A stretch of 64,000 nt of DNA. Origin: Chlorops oryzae. Lineage: Eukaryota > Arthropoda > Insecta > Diptera > Chloropidae. The notes below the pieces were generated by a model. That model had not been told where the DNA came from and ran no database searches. It worked only from the letters and a program-made list of their open reading frames with translations. The stretch spans positions 32,812,663 through 32,876,662 of the forward strand of contig CM035807.1 in the NCBI GenBank assembly GCA_020466095.1. Direction: 5' to 3'. Of the stretch, positions 60,418 through 64,000 are shown piece after piece (positions within the stretch are counted from its first letter, which is position 1; the number at the start of each line of letters is the position of its first letter). The position numbers were made by a program, and so were the translations under genes.

Positions 60418-61849
60418 AGAATATTCAAAGTTTGAATACAGACCAACGGAAACTAACCGCTCGATTCATTTTCCTAGTTATTTATTTCGTAAAATTGTCG
60501 TTTAGGGGAAGAGAGGAGAAGAGAGGGGAAGAAAGAGCGGGAGAGAGGGGGAGAGAGTGGTTAGAAAGGGGCAGAATGGGGGGGGGGGGGGGGGCAGGAG
60601 AAAGGGGTATTGGGAAAGAAAAGAAAGGAGTGAAAATTTTGGAAAGTTTGATGTGGGAAAGAAGGGGGTGAGAGGGTGAGATGGGGAAAATTAGCAAGAT
60701 GTTGGTGGGAGGGGGTAATGGGTTGGTGAGAGGGGAAGGGATTTTTCGGCTTTTATAAACAAAGCAAAACGGAATTGTCCTTGGGTTTTTTTTTTTTTAG
60801 GAACCATTACTGTGGACAATATTTAATTGATTAAAGAAAATATCCTTGATAAAGGCCCTTTTCAATTAAACCATCATTTAATTCGTATCTGAGCTCACTA
60901 TATAAAAAGTATACGTGTTGGCAGAGAGTATAGAATCTAAAATGTTCCCATAAGGGTAAAATAATTTTTATGGTTTGGCTCTCATGTGGTACTATATAGG
61001 CGCCTTTTGGTCAAACATGTTCCGCTGCAGCTTTCGAGTTGGAAGCGGAAGAGCTTAAAATTTGGTTGGATAGCTTTTCGCGTTCGTAGATATAATAGAG
61101 CTGGAGAAATTGATGCACAGAAAGTACGAGTTTTTAAAACGTCAATGAATTGTTTTGCGAGTTAAAACATTAAAATTTATTTTTATAAAAATATTTTATT
61201 AATTACTATATTTTAGCCTTTTTGTGTTCTTAAAATAATAAAACATTTTGAAATTTAGAAATTAAAAAATTTTTAAAACAAAAATTTGAATTGAAATATT
61301 TTTTTTTATAATTTCCAGTGCAAATTTTTAAAAAATTTTTAAAATGGCAAAAGCGGGCCCTCTCCCCGAGTAAAATAAAGAATTCATTATGAATTTGCAA
61401 ATAATTAAAAATTTTTTTCCACATTTCACTGTTAATTTTAGTTTAATTTTTTCAATTTAAAAACTTTAATTCTTTTTAAATTTAAAAGAAAAAAAACAAA
61501 AAATCATTTAATAAATTAATTCCAATTTACTCTCCAAAGGAACGAATTTTTGGCTTTTTTTTGTTTTACAATTCCAACTTACCTAAATTGCATAATAATT
61601 AAATGGAAAATTCCAAATGTTAAAAAAAAATTAAATTGTTTCCTGAATTTCGTTTGATTTTGTAAAAGAAAGAACTTTTTGATTACAAAGGAAATTTTTT
61701 GCCAAAAAATAGTTGCAAGGTTTTAACGCAATTGTTTACTTATGTGTATTCAATAAATTAATTATACAAAAAAAATTTTTTGCTTCTTATGATTGGTATT
61801 TCCCCCTTTGGAAACTTATGGTTAAAATTTGCCATAACCAAATTGGATT
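60418..61849. other. No gene recognised; purine-rich then AT-rich
   Basis: 60505-60745 is G/A-only low-complexity with a run of 17 or so G's near 60577-60594. The remaining DNA is long A/T-rich sequence with no coding signal. Confidence 0.5.
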
Positions 61850-61918
61850 TCGCAAACAAATTCTTTTCACTATTTTGAGTATTTCGCAGCAAGATATAAT
61901 TTCCTCTAACGGTTAAAA
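61850..61918. repeat. Solitary unit of the 101-bp satellite
   Basis: TTTTCACTATTTTGAGTATT, TCGCAGCAAGATATAAT and TCCTCTAACGGTTAAAA match the array at 30484-31190, closest to its last, variant unit (GACATATTGTCCTCTAACGG). Confidence 0.85.
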
Positions 61919-63240
61919 GGGTCTGGCGGGTTGCGGCATCATGAAAGGAATTTTTAAATTTTGTTGATTTTTCGATAGGTGCCATCTAAAATCTCGTCGT
62001 TTGTCGGATCTTGAAAATTTTGAATTCAAAATACGATGGGCTCTGGGCATATTTAAAAAAAAAGTACAATGGCATGACAAATCATGATTTCAAATATGGA
62101 CTGTCCAGCGAAAAAACGGACATTTGGTATGGTAACGTATGAGTGATGTGTTTTTGTACCATATTGCAGACATTTGTACTGGATATTAGTACTGGGAGCA
62201 TGTAGGTGCACTTGCAATTTTTTGAATATCACACTGCTGCGCCATCTAATTGAAATATTTTTTTCTTTTAAATGAAAGTAAATACTAAGGGGTATTTCTA
62301 AAAGCAATTTATAGAGTGGCGGGAAATTGGGAACACACTGAAAAAAATATTCAAAATTTTCTTTTTACTTTTGTGAAAAAATTTTTTTGAGTGTAAAAAT
62401 TAAATAAAATTTTTTTAGCTTCCCTGTTTTATTATCTAACAGAATCTGCTTAGATCGTCTCTCTATCTCAATTGGTTGTTGAGATATAAAATTTGGAAAA
62501 AAGGCTTATTAAAAGAGGATTTTCCAGGATATTTCAAGGACCGTTCAAAATAAAAATCTAAAAAGTGGTCTCCACATGTAGGAGCAGTGATGCCAACTCT
62601 TTAAAAAGGAAATGCGTAATTGTTTCGTCAAAAAGGGCTAAAAAAGGGGCTAAACCGCGGCTAGTTAAAAAGGGCTAAATTAAACCCAAAAAAAAAAACC
62701 AAAAAGGGATATCAAAAGTATTTTGTTTGTTCAACCTCAAGTGGGCGCAGATGAAATTGTACATTTTTTTTTATTAAGTTGGCTAACAAAGTCAATAAAA
62801 CCGTTCAAAACATTTTTTTATTATAACTTTTCTTAGCTATTATTTGGTTTAACTTTTTTTAATTGAATCTCCTTGGCACTTATATTTTCTTTGAAGTGGC
62901 AGCCGCGGTCTCCTATGCAACTTAGGAAGACTGCGGCCTATTTGACGAACATTCATGAGTGACATACATCATTTCTTGTCTTCATGCAGTAATTCATTCG
63001 CCACACAAACATGCTTGCAAACAAAATTGACTGCATGTGGCGGCGAAAAATTGTTTCTGTAAAAATTTCAAAAACGCAAAAGAGGGCTAATTTTTTCCGG
63101 AAATGGGCTAAAATTGCGCGTATTTTAGTTTCGGGCTAAACAAATTTTTTGCGTTCTGGGCATACCAATTAGGGCTAAAATAGCCCGAAAAGAGGCTATG
63201 TTGGCATCACTGTGTAGGAGGCGATAACATCACAAGCAAA
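61919..63240. mobile_element. Second copy of the AGGGTCTGGCGGG element, split by a hAT MITE
   Basis: It starts AGGGTCTGGCGGGTTGCGG directly after the satellite unit. Much of 61919-62576 matches 5818-6720 without the 6085-6574 MITE. It is interrupted at 62585-63212 by another element, and its right end beyond 63221 is not clear. Confidence 0.7.
62585..63212. mobile_element. 628-bp hAT element with perfect 8-bp duplication
   Basis: The ends CAGTGATGCCAAC and GTTGGCATCACTG are inverted. TGTAGGAG is duplicated exactly (62577-62584, 63213-63220). Subterminal AAAAAGGGCTAAA words repeat. No transposase. Confidence 0.92.
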
Positions 63241-64000
63241 CAAAAGTTTTCTTAAATTGAATCTATGAGTTTTTTATTCACAATCAAATGATTGTGGCTG
63301 AAATATGTTTTTCCAAGAGAAAATAATTGAAGGTTTTTTTTTAATTACTTGATAAAATAAGGCCTTAAAGGACGCTTTAATATCGTTCTTTCTTTGTTTC
63401 AAACGACCGTTGCGAACTCTTTTTTATGACACCAATATGCTTCCCTAAAAAATTCCGTACGAATTCCCAAAATTGCGAACTCTTTTATATGACACCAACA
63501 ATACACCCTAAAAAGTTGGCCAAATTAAATAAGGTTTAAAAAGAGGTTTTGAGTAAGAATTGCCTTGATACTTGAGTCTCAAATGACCTGTAGAAATATG
63601 TGGAAAAAACCCAAATTTTTTTCCAGCCTGCACAAAAAAAAAACCCTTCAAAAAAATCAGTTATAAAATAAGTGAAATATTTTAACACTTTATTAAATAC
63701 CACGCCATATATCATTTGTGAAAAAGTCGGAAAACATAGATACTGTTTGATGGAAAATAAAAGATCTTTAACCATTTATTTATTTATTTTTTATATAACT
63801 ACTTACTAAGTGATGCACTTACTAGGTAAAAAAAATTCTCCAAATAAATATTAAAAATGCTGAAAATTAAACTAACATAACAAAATATTGTAACGCTCAT
63901 TTCAAAAAAGCTTTCGTTTCATTCGCATAAGAGCTTTTTTTATAAACAAGAGCAAAAAACGTCCGCACTTCAGCTTCCCAGCCGGGAGTTATGGTGTGTG
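63241..64000. other. No gene recognised
   Basis: AT-rich. A short direct repeat TTGCGAACTCTTTT ... ATGACACCAA occurs twice (63410-63440 and 63474-63500). Confidence 0.4.

Noticed and set aside
1..64000. CRISPR arrays, operons, prokaryotic promoters
   Set aside because: Introns, tRNA-derived repeats and eukaryotic transposons show nuclear insect DNA; the 101-bp repeat has no spacers.

Overview
The window is eukaryotic nuclear DNA from a fly. It is AT-rich, has short GT-AG introns, and is dense in hAT, Tc1/mariner, pogo, PIF/Harbinger and LINE remnants. The choline acetyltransferase exons closely resemble the higher-dipteran gene, so a schizophoran fly is very likely. A tephritid-like species is my guess from the gene size and repeat load, not something the sequence proves.

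Layout. (1) 1-14081: no recognised host gene; LINE fragments, MITEs (twice nested several deep), SINE-like elements with tRNA-like ends, and a dead PIF/Harbinger element. (2) 14082-46165, plus strand: ten coding exons of choline acetyltransferase (ChAT), without the first coding exon, which must lie upstream. The intron 18748-41313 holds five small secreted-protein genes on the minus strand (22694-23491, 28375-29195, 31866-32686, 35651-36783, 38646-39515). Each has a tiny first exon, a phase-1 intron inside the signal peptide and one atypical chitin-binding (CBM14/peritrophin-like) domain followed by a low-complexity tail. Two are a recent tandem duplicate with a 3491-bp offset. (3) 46166-58876: mostly mobile DNA, with two tRNA-Arg(TCG) genes on ~270-bp inverted arms facing each other, a 1.1-kb hairpin element and a hAT transposase remnant. 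(4) 58877-60339, plus strand: a serine hydroxymethyltransferase-like gene that keeps the PLP lysine but lacks the conserved loop at its intron position. (5) 60418-64000: purine tracts, one satellite unit and nested transposons.

ChAT makes acetylcholine in cholinergic neurons. The nested genes look like secreted extracellular-matrix or gut/cuticle proteins and have their own TATA-type promoters, so co-regulation with ChAT is not implied. The most unusual patterns are a MITE family whose terminal arms differ between copies yet stay complementary within each copy, the antisense gene cluster inside ChAT, the altered SHMT, and an abrupt loss of sequence similarity at about 32867 that looks like uncorrected assembly or very indel-rich divergence.
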